Below are positions 38,601-52,200 of a stretch of 64,000 nt of DNA, piece after piece (the stretch's first letter is position 1; each line of letters opens with the position of its first letter). Position numbers and translations under genes: made by a program. This stretch comes from Protostelium mycophagum. Its lineage: Eukaryota; Evosea; Variosea; Protosteliida; Protosteliaceae. The notes under the pieces are model-generated. The model was given only the letters and a program-made list of their open reading frames with translations. It searched no databases and was not told where the DNA came from. The stretch lies in NCBI GenBank assembly GCA_002081555.1, contig MZNV01002721.1, positions 1 to 64,000 on the forward strand, in the 5' to 3' direction.

Positions 38601-41600
38601 TTTTCGTTTGAAAGATGCTAAATCGCATTGTGCTTCTGGTAACGATTCATTTCCCTTCTTGAACAAAGTCCAAAACTATCTTTAAGAACCTGAAGATGTG
38701 ACTTCACCTCATCAGAGTATCTATTGTCGTCAGCGTTTTGCACCAGTTCGTGAAGAAAATGTAACGCCGATGAGTACAAATCAGCCCCTAAATGCCTGAG
38801 GGAACCACATATCGATCTCCTCATTCCCACCAACTCTTCCCTCTCTCTGTTATTTTCAGACAAAAATGACTTCGGATCGTATCAGTCAGATTCTTTTGGT
38901 GGTAGATTGGTACATTCACATCTTCATCTAAATACTAAATGGAATTTATTATACGTATTTCCATCGGCTTTTTTGGGCCCAAAAAAGTTTTTGTCAAGAT
39001 GGAAATGTCATATCAACCTTCAAAAACAAAAATCACCTTCTGAGATGATTGATAAAGTCTTTGGCTTTATCAGGGCTAATCTGTGTTACGTCTGTAATTC
39101 GCAATAATTCTTCTGTTGGGTTGTCTCCTGGCGTTTTCTCGTGGTGTGATGACGTCATCATCAAGTCTGATGACGCTTCAGATTTTTGTTTGTTGACTCG
39201 TTGTAGATGCTCTAACTCTGCCTGTGAGGGTCATTCAGTTTGATATGTGACAGATGACATCACATTTTTGGATGAGATTATGGACATCATCTGTCGGTGT
39301 TCCTCCTCCTTCTTGGAAATTTCCACACTCAACCTGTCAAGTTCATCCCTCAATTTGTTATTCTCTTCTGTCATATGAGATATCTTATCGTCTTGTGCAG
39401 ATATCTGTACACATCAATCATGGCTCACACCGTGTTTGTGCGGTGACGTTACCGCAGATCGACGTTAAGTAACCGCTCACCTTGGCGTGTAAAAGTGACA
39501 CGTCTTGATTAGCTCTCTCGGAATGGAATATTTCAACCATTGTCTTTGTGCCGTTGTTCGGCTTTGGTGAATTTTCTGATATGTTCTTGATCTTGATCAT
39601 GTTTTGGATCAACTGGTACGATGGTACCAGCTTGGGAACCTGCAATATCTCCTCGTCCTGTGGAATGTCAGTGAATCTCCACGATTCTCATCGCATCACC
39701 TCCATATGTGTGTCTACATCCTCAGCATCATTATTTTCACTCTTCTTTGCTGTTGTCTCGTCGTCATCATCCTATTTTGATGAGTTACCCGTCTACAACG
39801 AGACACTCACTTGTTCTTCTGAAGTCCCCGCACCAGCACCCCGGTTTATTTCCAGTATAATCACAGAGTAGAATTCGGTCATCCGTTTGAAGGAGTTCGT
39901 TGACACGTCATCATCTCTCACCAATAGTGATATACACCTGTAGATCTCAGCGAAATTTCAGATGGGATCGCGTTGTAGATAAAAAGGGAAGACCTACTTT
40001 GATGCAAGAGATAGCAGGTTGCCGTGTCTCTTCATTATATATTGATAGACTTCTCTTCTTCCATACTGAAATAATAAGTTTATATAGAAAGTTGTCATGA
40101 CAACCAATGAACAGACGCAACGCTTCATACCTTGATCACCATGGAGATATAATCGCAGAATATTGAACACAAGAAGGCGTGTTCGTAATCTACTGCTCTT
40201 GATGCGGCATAGATGAATGATCTACAAGTGGGGATATCTATCCATCTACAATGATCTGCACTGCCTGCACATCATTATGAATGAAATATCTCATGTCATT
40301 CTGATAAAATAACACAGATTTACACTTGTGTAGAAAGTTCAGGATCTACAACGAACACACCATAATAAAATCTAAAGAATCACCTTTCAAAAGAAAATGT
40401 AAGGCATTTAAATGTAAATTTGATCTCAGAAAATCGTGGTAGTCGCTGTGTTGTTTCAACTTGAAATGTCATCCGGTCACGTGACTCACTCTAACAATGG
40501 GTTGTTTGAAGATGGGTCAAATCGGTCAGAGGAGAGGTAAGAACAGAAATATAATGAAATTTCAGAGAAAATTCTTGTCAGAGGTTTTCCCGCCTTTTGT
40601 TCGGCCTCAGCAAACCTTATCCCACTCCCTGAATGCCTCATTTAATATTTCTGTACTTATATTTCGCTTCTGTCGACGCGATGCGTGACATCTTGTGCGT
40701 CAAAATTACTCATAAAACATACATGCAAAATAAATATTTGTGCAAATGAATCTAATATCTCAACCAGAAAGAAGACGAATTCTCATTCAATTAAACTCAC
40801 GTTTGTGGTCCGCGACAAGCGAAGACTTCATCAGCTTCGACCCGACAAGCGCACAGTTTGGTACCTCGTTGTAGATGGACAATATCCTGACCACAAGAGA
40901 GAAGAATGAATCGAAAGTGAAGAGCTCATGACGGAAGAAAAAATGTGACGATATCTTTGTCAACAAGTCCGTGATTCTAAACAGTGAAATCTGTTTTATT
41001 TTATTATATTATTTTTTTATCAAAGCTTTCATAGATCTACAATGTCATAGAGTTGAAACTTTGAGACGATCTACAACAGTAAACTTACTTGGTAATGTGA
41101 CGTGGGCTCGTTAAAAAATTGTGAGGAAGTCACGTGACCTTCAAAACTCTCCATGACATCTCTATTTGCGCTCTGCTCGTCTTGTGAGATATCTCTGGCG
41201 ATAACGTCCAAAATCTCATTGGCCAAATCGATAAGTGTGGGGATGTATTTTTCTTTTGTTTGCTCACCCATCATTGATGACGTCACAAACACTCTGAAAT
41301 AGACCTGATGACGTCAGCTCAAATTTCAAAACTTGAGAATTTCACCTGATTTTCTTCACTAGGCTTATAAGAGTTAAGAACAAGGGTATGCAATTGTTCC
41401 AGAGTGTTTAATCTCGTGTCTAATGTATTCCTCTGATGACTTTCAGAGGATCATCAAAATAATCATTTTTAAATAATTAATCTTGTTCTTTTTATGGACT
41501 TGAACGATTAATTTGAACCATTGTGCTCACATGTTTGTCGATTAGAGGCATCAGTAGGTATCTCAGCGCCGTCTCTGCTTTCTTTGAAGCTTGTGCGATA

Positions 41601-42328
41601 AAGTTTTTCCTGATTGTCTCGGCGTATTTGTTACTTCTCCTCTGTGGTGGTTCTGAATGACGGTGTTGCAGATATTCGTAGGAGATCAGACACTTGTGTT
41701 TCATGTTTGGTTTGATTCTTCCATCCATAATGTTAAAGAATAGTTTCTCAACCTGTTATTCTCAGATTTCTCAATGGTACATTCCTTCTCACTTCTGATG
41801 CTTCTCTATCTGCATCAATAAAGTACATTTTTTCATTTGGGACGACTGCTCTCATTTCTGTACACGTCTCGAGCCAAAGCACTGGCAACTCTGCCACATT
41901 CGCTCTGTTGTGAAGTCCATTAAGAAATGACTGTTCTTCAGATGTCGAAAAGATGAGGATCTGATTGTGTCACGTGATGTCGTGATGTCACGTGAGGAGA
42001 GGAGAATGATCAGACCTTCTCGGCTTTTTCGACCAGAGTCGAACTTAGGTGACCATGTCTCCAGCCGATATAATAAAGAACCTCTCGCTCTCTTGAATGT
42101 TTTTGACGAACTTCTGATAATTCTTCCTCAAATACCACACTGAACGTTGCTAGATCCATAGAAGTGGATACCTATGAAGTCAAGACAATAATGGTGAAGT
42201 CATGATACCTCCCAAATTTCGGTTGGGACTGATTGATTTTGAGGTATCTTATTCCTCAACAGATGATGTCTGATATGGCAATAAGATGAACCAGTAAGTG
42301 CGACTATTCTCACACGAGGCAACTCCAT
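32644..42328 (-). CDS. Giant NO VEIN-like protein: HATPase, DUF3883, cold-shock
   Basis: A very large spliced gene, probably over 2,000 residues. The N-terminus (MELPRVRIVALTGSSYCHIR) and the region to about 39,900 are helical and unrecognised. Next come a coiled coil (ENNKLRDELDRLSVEISKKE) and a Bergerat-fold ATPase of the sacsin/NO VEIN type: ADLYSSALHFLHELVQNADDN, then SNNEIGF, then IGQKGIGFKSIF, the three ATP-binding motifs. A long middle follows. DUF3883 lies near 33240-33480 (DAAGYDFEILDTKQ, ALIEVK, GFWEGTFHVSDNER), a PD-(D/E)xK-like fold. The end is a cold-shock domain (IAKLKENYGFISV, VFFYANAVDGDFMDLYQGDR). Exon phases match across 33979-34060, so the DUF3883 and ATPase parts belong to one gene. 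The extreme N-terminal extent and the join near 38870-39000 are less certain. NO VEIN in plants affects auxin-dependent cell fate; the biochemical role is unknown. Confidence 0.75.
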
Positions 42329-42853
42329 CTCACACGATTTGTTTGATTGAAAAAGTCCAGCAGTTTCGAGGAATTGAAAGAAAGCGAAATTTCAGATGAC
42401 TTCCGATCTAATTACAACCCAAACTACAACCCGCCATCTGTATCAAAACTATGTACATTGGGGAGAAGAAATGTGATGGCATCAGACTTGAGAAAGTGCT
42501 CCGTGTGGCGTTAAGTTGCGAAGGACTTGTTTGTACAACTCTGTCAACATGATCACATTGGAGTGAAATCTGACCTCATACTATATGGATTATGAGGTGT
42601 GGTCAGATGTAGTACTTTGATCTGAAAATTCCAAAAAGGGACTATTCTGGAATGGTTGACCAACAATGTTGCATCATTGTTTGCCAAGGATTGACCAACA
42701 CATATCTAGAGTATACCAATTATTGTACAAATAATCCACAGGAATAGAGAATGACCGGACCACTCGAACTACAACACGCCATTTTTTGGAAACATTTATC
42801 CCATAAAATTCTCCGCTTTGGTAAATCGAGCCTCCACAAACTATGAATAAATT
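42329..42853. other. Intergenic, no gene seen
   Basis: About 525 bp between two minus-strand genes. It probably holds the promoter of the NO VEIN-like gene and the 3' end of the WD40 gene. No repeat, RNA gene or exon-like frame was recognised. Confidence 0.5.
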
Positions 42854-45395
42854 TTATTGCCAGATGAAGATGTTTCTGTCCCAGCCTGCACTGATGAGGG
42901 TGTTCTCCGTCGCAATCAGAGAGAATACATTGGCTGTGTGTCCGACTAATGTCTGTATGCAGTTCAAACTGTTCAGGTCCCACACTTTGATCGTCTTGTC
43001 GTTGGAACCACTGAATAGTTTATCACCGCAGATCGCGACGCAAGAGACGTAACTGGTGTGTCCTTTGAGGGTGGAGAGGTTCACTCCGGTCTCCAAGTCC
43101 CAAACCTGATGGGGTCAGTCTCAAACCGAAAACATTGTACAACTAGAACCATAATTACTCCAAAAATTTCCGCTATCAAAATCACCAAAGACTAAAGCTT
43201 TGCCACAATTAGATTATCTTTTCAATCACAGAAAAACCCTTGAAATATATCTACAGCAGTGTAGATCCCCTCACCTTGATCGTGCTATCACGTGACCCGC
43301 TGTAGAAGTGTGTGTCTGATGCAGTGACAGAGTAGACCCAATCTGTGTGTCCTCTATGTGTCCTATCACATTTATATCTTCTATTCCACAACTATGAAAT
43401 GTCAGAAAATTACCAGCAGATTGTTTTGGATTTTGAATGGTATGGCCCGACTTTTACTTATTATGGTTTTTACTGATTTTTTTAATTTTTCAAAAATAGA
43501 CCTTGATGGTTTTGTCATAGGAACCGCTGATGACTGCGTTGTTAGGGACAACTGCCAGAGAGCTGACCGAATTGGCATGTCCGTCTACACTCTTCTCATT
43601 ACCGATGGTGTCTTGGAGTACGAAAGTCTTCGGGTCCCATACCTGTCAAAATGAGTTCAATCTACAACCTGCCAATGATTTCGAGTATAAATAGAACATA
43701 GTTCGTTCTTGTATAGAATTTTAGATTTTCCAAGAAAACATCAAAAATCTAGTTGTAGATACTCACATTGATAGATTTATCCCAACTTCCTGTGTACAAC
43801 ACGTCATTACCCCTGCCTTCTGACCCCTTTGCGATGGCACTGACGTGTTTTGTGTGCCCGGTCAGTACCGCGACACAAGCGTGTGTTTGTAAATTCCAAA
43901 CCTGTTTATTTCATTTTTTGTTATGCATTTCAAGTCTTAATAAAATAATTTAAATTCTATTTTGAGATTGACAATAGTATGGTGTTTGTATGTCCAAAAT
44001 ATTGTGCATTAAAGTATACATTGTTTTTGTATCTCTTGCGCTCGATGTGTGGCAAAACCACCATCTACAACTCCTCCAAAATTCATAAAAGATTTTTACA
44101 AAATTGAAATAATAAAATCCGGTACCCTCGCTGTCTGATCCCAACCTCCGGAATATAAATATTGATCATCTATAGCCAAGGTATAGACAGTCTCTTTATG
44201 ATCTGGCATCTGATGCACACAATCTAATGTTTCCAAATCCCACACCTTCGAGATTCAATTTCAAAGACATCATATGAGATATCATCATGTTACAAAGACC
44301 TTATTACATGATATCTCAAAACACTACTGCGAAAAAAATAAGACGTCTTATACCTTTATGCTGTGGTCTCCTGAGGCACTATAAAGGTTTGGTGAAGTGG
44401 CGGACAGGGCAAGTGCGAAAATGTGATTCGTGTGTGCCGCGATGACGGCGACATTTTGTAATGAACTGGTACACTCTGGGACAGTGGGGGTCGTACGAGG
44501 GGGTGGGAGGGTGGGTGTTGGGGTGGAGAGTTTCGGAGAGGGGGAGGGAGGGAATGTACTTTTTGGAGGAGGATTTTCTGAACATTATAAATATTATTTT
44601 TGTAACAGCAGATTTTGCAGTTCTGTAGCTAAAAAAATCACGGCTATGCTTGATTTGTATCATTTAAATTTTACATTTGTTCTCATCACACATCCTCGGA
44701 ACGAGATGATGAACCTTTTCAACATAGTAGAAGAGAAAGATGACTTTGGAGTTCTCCTTCTATATGAATAAAATAATGGATATTCATACGTGTGGGTGTC
44801 TTTGATGCAGAGGAGAATTTTGCCGCGGCAATCGCTGCTACATCTTTTGCTGGAAGTGGTGCAGGTTTTTGTGTGTTATTTGCCAGTTCTTTGATCGGTG
44901 GTTTGGTTGCAACTGATTATCATCATTTTATCATCTTGGTATATCGAATGAATATGATCATTACGATTCGTTTTACCTGGTGTTACTATTGTTGGACTTG
45001 TTGTCACTGTTGATTTTCCCTGTTGTGGTGAGGCAGGTCGAGCGGTGTCATTTTTCGAGTCCCAAAGACCTTCCATCGACGGCCGACTGCTAGAAAGAGG
45101 ACGATCCTTCGGTTGAGCGGGAATGAATTCTATCGCTGTTAATGGAACAGATGGGGATGTCAGAAAATGTGGAATGGAAATCACCTGACCCTCTGATAGA
45201 ACCACCCAGCTGAGATTATCAATCGACATAATAAAGACAAGCATTCAATAACATGCAAACTCCTCTTACTGTGCCACCAAGTAATCCCAAGATCTCGCCC
45301 TTCTTTTTATCATAATCGTTCTGTGTGATGAGACTCTCGTCTAAAAGTTCTTTAAAGACGGCGATGGCTTCCTTAGCCTGCTCGCGATTCAGCAT
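42854..45395 (-). CDS. Seven-blade WD40-repeat protein
   Basis: It starts MLNREQAKEAIAVFKELLDE, a short helical module, then a Pro/Ser/Thr-rich linker (PPPRTTPTVPECTSSLQN). Seven WD40 blades follow: AHTNHIFALALS to DHSIKVWD; PDHKETVYTLAI to GWDQTARVWN; TGHTKHVSAIAK to SWDKSINVWD; DGHANSVSSLAV to SYDKTIKVWD; RGHTDWVYSVTA; KGHTSYVSCVAI to NDKTIKVWDL; and VGHTANVFSLIA to GWDRNIFIWQ with the stop. The GH...(S/D)xDxxIxVWD pattern is very regular, as in F-box/WD40 and TRAF7-like proteins and in amoebozoan or cyanobacterial WD40 proteins. No F-box or RING is seen. The helical 'EALxxFKxLLDxGLIxxxxYxxKKxxIL' start matches the short SHOCT-like oligomerisation module. Probably a protein-interaction hub. 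Confidence 0.8.
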
Positions 45396-45476
45396 TGCGG
45401 ACCCGATGTATGACTGACGCCTTTTGACTCGGCCAAAAACGAATCTACAACATTGTTTACAAACATTTTTATTGAT

Positions 45477-48400
45477 TTAAGCTGAGGAGAAATCCGCAAC
45501 GATCGTCGAACAGAATGTGCTGCGGTTGTCCTTTTGGAGGATGGATGGCTTTCCGTTGCTCACAACCATGTTGGTGGCTGCTTTGGTGTTTAGGTTGTAG
45601 ACCCAAATGTTTTGTTTGTCAACTCCTCCAGTTTGGACACTCATCATGGAGTTCTGGCAGTTCTCTGTGTCTAAACACTTCTGATCATAGTTGTCAAAGA
45701 AGTTATACTGCAGTGACGTCAGATGACGTCATTCATTGTAAAGGAGACTGACCAGACCGGCACCATAGAGGTAAAAGTTGGTGGTGTTGTGAAGAGACAA
45801 TCCCCAAGCTTGTCCACACCCTCGGTCCGAACTGTTTGTGCAGACGAATTTTGGATCATTAAGATCCGCGTTGTACTCGAAGGGGGCGGGTGCTTGAGGT
45901 GTTCCTGGAATATTTCAACTCGAAATTCCGACGAATTTTCGTCACCTTGGTAATAGGGGGTTTCGGTTTGGATCATTGCCATGACAACGTTACTTGCCCC
46001 TACTAATCTGTATTGATACATCACATTGTGCTCAGAAGCTGTTCCATACATCCAGACAGGTCCTTGCTGAGATTCCACCAGTATACCACGTCCAACAAAG
46101 ATACTAAGGGGGTCAGAAAAAAAGAGTCGGTGGGGGGGGGATCGAACCTGGTCTGTCCGTTTCCGTCGAGGTCGTGGTCGGCGGTCCATGCCCAAACGTT
46201 TTGTAGATGAGCGGATGAGGATTTGGTCAGATGGAGCAGCATGCTGGCTCCGAGGCATTGTGGGGTTGGAGGAGCGAGGGATGGGCACTGGGGTCTTCCC
46301 ATATTGGTATTAGCGGCTCCTCCCACTCGGAAGTGGCAGTCCCACATACCGGCGGCACCTGATGACGTCATCAGTTGGTGTCATTTCATGGAATTGTTTT
46401 TGTATAACATTACAGCCGATTTAAAACTTAAAAGCATCTTTCAAGCCACAAGTATTTTGGTGCTCTTCAAGAAGACTGACCTTGTTGATCTGCGGGGTCA
46501 CGAATATTCCATTGTACCAAGATAGCTCCAGCAGTTCCACCAGCAGTGGAGAATAAGAGATCGGATAACTCCGCGACTCCGCTCTCCCCCGGTTTTCCGA
46601 CCTCCAAAAATCAGCTCGTTGTAGATACAAAAAGCGCGGGAAAGTCACCTGGACCACGGGCTGAGGGTTTCTGAAGTCAGAGAAGAAGTTCCCGGAGGCT
46701 TGAAGTATGCTCCACGTCTGTCCCACCAATCTGCTATCAGGTGGTACGTATAGAGTGGAAGTCAAGACGTAAGTCCCCGCGGGGAAATATAAAATCTTGC
46801 AGTTGGCATACTTCAACAATAATTTCCCGAGGATCGCGGTATCGTCCGTCTTTCCGTCTCCGGCAGCTCCTTGGGTTTTGACGTTGATTACGTCACTGAG
46901 GGCGTAATCTTCGTACTGTGGCCTTTTCTTTTCAAAGAATCTTCCTTGTGTGTCCAAGAGTGTCTTTGGCTTATCGGGGGTTCGGGGGAAATTGTCTTGG
47001 AGAAAGGTGCCCGACGCGCCCGCCGTTTTGTAGAGTTGTCCTTGACCCCAAGAGGTGATGGTCATGTCCCCTCCCTGATGACGTCATCATTGTAGATAGA
47101 CATTTCCTCGATTTTTTCACCTTGAGGATGGTGTCGCCACTCAATGATGCCACAGCTACAGGAACATTACTTAACACGATGTTGTCCAAAGTGAGGGTTC
47201 CTGACGCGTGCGGCGCGGTGCTTGATGTCGTTGCGGTCCTGACACCTACAGGTGTGTTCTTTATCTCAGAGTCCATTAGGACAAGAGAGCCTACGAGCTG
47301 CTGATTCTTGTCGTCGTGGCTGGCAAGGTCGACACCCACTTGACAGTCGTTTATACTGACTCCCTGTACACTTTTAATCAAAGGAATTGTCGACGAGCGA
47401 ATGTGGAAAATTCCGTGAAATTTCATGATTGTAGATGGAAGACCATACTCTGAAGGTCCAACCCCAGTTCCAATTCATGTAGATGGCAGTGTTGCATTTG
47501 TGAAAGGTCAAGTTGCTGGATGTGAATTGCTGGTTGCCCACCCACATTCCTGGAACGGTCAGATTTGGCTGTCTACAATGATGAAGTTTCACCGAATTTT
47601 CCTCCGTAGAAGACGAGATCGGACATGAAACCCCCACTTCCGTTTTCCATCCAAATTCCTGCGAAATCTCAACGAAATTTCTTCGATGACCTGTCATTCT
47701 ACAATCGATCTCACCTTGGTGTCCGCTGTTGGGGTCTTGGTTCATCCAAAACTTAATGTTGGAGATAGAGGTAGCCTGGGCTACCTGCCAGTGAATCGCC
47801 GCGATGTTGCTCGCCACGTTCACACGTGTTGTGTCCATCACGAAATTTCTGATCTGCCAAAGAGATCAGCCGGGACGTCAATAAAGAGGACAGACCTGTC
47901 TGAAGAAATTGTTTTGGTTGGTCCACCAGCTAGATCCACCAGCTTGGTATGGATCAGACTGGATCATAAAGCCGCCCCCGAAGTTTGCGGCGGCCACGAT
48001 GGTGGGGAGATTGGCAGCATCACCGACCAGCTGTGTGAAATAGTATCTGTTTGAATTCAAATTTTGAATAATGGCGGGAAAATGACTCACTGTAAGATGG
48101 GAGCAGAGATGACGTAGGTTCCCTGAGGGAAATAGACAAGAGCGGGGCTCAATGTTGAAGAGTCGCAACCTACACCACAGCGACCTCCGTCTGTGATGGC
48201 GGCATTAATCGCGGCAGTGTCGTCGGTCTGTAACATTAAGAAGGAATGTTGGTATGAAATGTGACAGAATTACGACTTACCACTCCATCTCCCTTCGCAC
48301 CGTAGGCCTAAGAGTCCATCAGAAATGTAAATAGAATCGAGTTTTCGGGCTCACCTTTACATTTCTCACAACGGGGTAGTTTGGATTTCCATTGAAGACG

Positions 48401-48581
48401 GAACGTCCATTGTGCAAACTGCTGTCCTCTAACCAGTATGGGTCAGAAGGGTTACGATTGCCTGGCTGTTTGATGTGAGCTCTCACATTTTACATTTCAT
48501 ACCGACCTTTAGAGGTGCACAGGTATCTCCAAGTGCGAAAGCCACACAAATTACAAGAGATAGTGCCCACGTAGTCTTCAT
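45477..48581 (-). CDS. Secreted GH55 beta-1,3-glucanase
   Basis: GH55 enzymes hydrolyse beta-1,3-glucan (laminarin, fungal cell wall). The protein starts MKTTWALSLVICVAFALGDT, a signal peptide. Two pectate-lyase-3 type beta-helix halves follow. Each opens with the canonical AYGAKGDGVTDDTAAIN or VKTQGAAGDGKTDDTAILG and is followed by LVYFPQGTYVIS or ILYFPAGTYVLTST. Between them is IWMENGSGGFMSDLVFYGGK. The second half has NVWAWTADHDLDG, RGILVESQQGPVWMYGTASE and HNVMYQYRLVGASNVVMAMI followed by QTETPYYQ, which are signature GH55 stretches. The length (about 750-800 residues) fits the family. Many introns of 40-70 bp show it is native to this genome. A secreted laminarinase suits an organism that eats fungi or algae. 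End: VADFSSA with TAA. Confidence 0.92.
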
Positions 48582-49276
48582 GATGATTGATGGCTGAAAG
48601 TGGACAAAGGAGTCACCGAAACGCTACCGTGGTTCTCCTCGCCCGTTACCGTGATGACATCTTCTTCACGTGGGTCGGAAATGAGCTTTTACAAGATACC
48701 ACTCCTTTTTGACACATGTTGACAATGACAGAATTGACAGCTTTACAACTGGTGTTTCAAAATAAAGGACATAATGTTTTAATCCCAAGTCGATGGAAAG
48801 ACTTGGTTGGAGTGTGACCTGAATTCCTGTCTTCGAGTAAGGCAATCGTTCTCATGCAGCATAATATTGTTTTGGATGTCTGGCGTGTGCGCTGTAATTT
48901 GGAAAAAAGTACCTGATTCTTTTTATAAATTTGAAATTAAAATATGCAGAACTATTTTGCAACATTTATTACCTGGCGGACACTCATTTGTACATCTCCA
49001 GACGCCATGTGATCGTAAGTCAAAAATCTCAAAAGATTCATTGATGTTCAACAAAAACGTACCTATAGATATCATGTACTGCACATCTTTATACTTTAAA
49101 AGCAACCTCCAAAGAAGCAACAAATGCAATATTGGAAGAAACCAAAATTGTCATGACAACCCTGGAAACCCGACACTCCATCGGACACACTTAATTATTG
49201 AAAAAATATGTAAATTCTGACACCAAACCATTTTACCAGAAGTAATCAGAAGTTATCGGTGGTGTCATCGTAATCG
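48582..49276. other. Divergent promoter region between GH55 and receptor kinase
   Basis: About 700 bp between the two divergent ATGs. Open frames at 48807-49220 are AT-rich and not convincing. Two CGGTAAC/GTTACCG-type words lie near 48625-48655, just upstream of the GH55 start. No gene seen. Confidence 0.5.
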
Positions 49277-52200
49277 ATGAGAAGGAATCCTCTTTTGATT
49301 TATTCACTTCTCTTCATCTTATTTCAAACCTGTTTCTGTGATGTCCCAATCCTATACATTTCGGTCACTCCACACAATGTCTCGGAAGGTATGAACTGTT
49401 CTATGCTGTTCTCTGAAATTTGGTAGTTCCAACGTCATTTGACGTCCTGACCGATATCTACATCATTTTGGAAGGACAGCAATTCGAGGTACCAGAATGG
49501 AATTTCACTTCGATCAACAACGTCAACGGCGTCACCCTGTATTCACCTTCTAATGGATCACTCACTGGGACCCAAATACAATTCTACGAAGTGTCTGCCC
49601 GGTTGGACGGCATCAATCTTGATGCAGCCATTATTTCTGAGGGTTCATCATTGTTCTTGAACAGGTACGTACTCTCAAAGATTAATGAAAAATATTGTCC
49701 ATTATTCTGAACCGATCAGGTGTACAGTGATGGACACAATCCATCTCACAGGTGGCAAAATGAAGAGTTATGACAGCAGCTATTTTCCCAAAACTTCGAT
49801 TTCTGAAATGATACTCGGCCAATCAGTCGACATTTACACAGAAAATGACCATTTTGAAGATGAACACGGCAGTTTTACCATGATCAGGCTTACCGACAGT
49901 AACATCGTCTTAGAAAGCGACACATTTTCCTCGATCAAAGGTATCAAAGAAAGACGACAAATGTGTCCATGTGACATGATGCAGGTTACTCTGCACAACA
50001 GACATGGGCTATCTCTGCACATGGCAATACCAACATTAACATCAGCAGATGTGACATCCATCAATCGGGTCAGTTTTTTGAGAAGCGTTCTCTTTTTCCA
50101 GGATTTTTCGTTCTACAACTGACCACATCAGGAATCATCTTACGTGATTCCAGTGTTTTATACAGTGGCCACAACACCTACTTGAACGCTTCTGCTTCTA
50201 TTTATAGTATAGATGACAGTCAGATCCACAGCCATTTCGATGAATTTACCACGGACGTGGCGATCATTATGGGATTGATGTCCAATGCTGAGGTCTACAA
50301 CGGTGTTTTTATTTGCAGTCTTGCGGGTAAGTACTTGTGATCTTACCAGACCTTTCGTTATAGATTGATGAATTTATAATATTCTTACATATTTAGGGAT
50401 TGTTGCAGTTGGAAAAAACGTAGTCACTATTAATAGCACACAATTCGACACTTCAAATGTAAATATATTTTTACATTATATTTTCGTGAGAAAAATATCT
50501 CAACATACAAAGGATTTTAGATACTGATAAAGATTCAGAATGCGATCATTGTAGAAGGAAGCGCAGATTTGGACATCTACAATTCCACTTTTGGAAATAA
50601 TCGGAAAGGGGTGGCATTGACACCAACTCAGGCGGCTGAGGCGTGGCTGTTGGAGGCGGATGGAAGTTGCATATCAGCATATAAACCAGAATGCGGTATG
50701 GAAACTCCAATTTTTCGAAAAATCGAAGATAATCAGAAAAATGTGAACCCGATGAGATTTTTTTGCATTCAAAATAATCCAAAAAGGGGGCGAGGACAGC
50801 AGAAGACTTGATCCATCTACAAAAACAGACTACAGATATGTCAATATAGAGAGTCTATATGATTTTGGAAATATATCCGTCTGCAACACATTCGCAATAG
50901 AAGGTGAGAATCTATTTGTTTGTGTTTTATAAATCTTCACAGAGCCAACAGTCAAGACGACAAATTGTTTATTTTATGTATCATTCTATGGTGCAATTTA
51001 CACATCAGGAGCCACATATATTAGTCAATATGACAGGTGATGACGTCATCCTTTTTCCTTGATCACGTGGTATATCTGCGTTTGACAAGTTTGAAGTTGA
51101 TGTGATGACACTTTTGACGTTTGACAGATTCTATAGATGCAGGTTGTCGACATATGATAGAGGGGGTGCTGCCCTGACAGTCGGACCCGACTCTGATGCG
51201 ACAGTTTCGCATTCGCATTTTTTAGAAAATTCAGTGGAACAAGGGAATGGAGGGGCAATATGGGCCCAATCCGCATTAACGGTAATCTATTACACTGAGA
51301 TTTCACCGAAATTTCACCGAGAATCTCTTTCCGTTCGACATTTTAAAATATCAAATCAATTTTACAAACCGATTTATTTTTCTGCACAAATCCAGGTTCT
51401 TCTCCATAAAACTGGGATTGCAGCTCCATGACCACAACTAAAAGTACCAGGTAATAGGATGCACGTTTGACTCGAACGCTGCACGGTATGGGGGATATGG
51501 AGGTGCCATCTACACTACCGCCCCAATCGTCATCAGAGATTCCTACTTCTCCCAGAATGACGCAGGTGGGCGAAATTTCGATGAGATTTCGATGTCGTCT
51601 ACAACATGGCAGCTGCGGGAGGAGCCCTCTACAACGGCAATGCTGCGTATATTCCAAGTGAATGGTATATTCAAAATTGTACCTTTTGGGGGAACACCGC
51701 TGAAGCCGCAAACGGTCATTTTGGTGGTGCCATCACGTTCGGTAAGTTTTCCCGCCTTTTCTTTGATTTCAAATTTTATTTTATCGTTGAATGACTCAAC
51801 ACAGAATTGGTATCAAATGTCGACATTGTCGACAGTACATTCATAGCCAATGAAGCCAATAGTGGGGGGGCTATTGGGGTCATCCGTTGTTTATCGGATT
51901 TTCACTTGAGACATTGTGTATTCTTGAATAATTCTGCTATAATTGACGGAGGAGCACTGCACATGTTGGACTCTATCAACTTGCTCATCTACAACTCCAC
52001 ATTCGAAAATAATTATAATACCCAGAACCATGGAGGTGCAATCAACTTGGCATCTGTGCAGCAGAACGTTCTGCTGGAGGTGGGATTCATTCGATCTACA
52101 ACTGCGACAGATCTAAAAATAGAATCTCGTACAATTGAATGTTATGGCTGTGCCACTGAAAAAAGTAGATGTAATTTGTGGCAGACGCATTTCGCGCCAA

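Noticed and set aside
39880-42328. A separate gene upstream of the NO VEIN-like ATPase
   Set aside because: Consecutive exons (e.g. ISLFRITDLLTKISSHFFFR, SLASKCISLLVRDDDVSTNS) join in frame through 39,240. I merged them, though cDNA could still split the locus.
45500-46400. Plus-strand frames opposite the GH55 gene
   Set aside because: They are antisense shadows of strongly recognisable GH55 exons.
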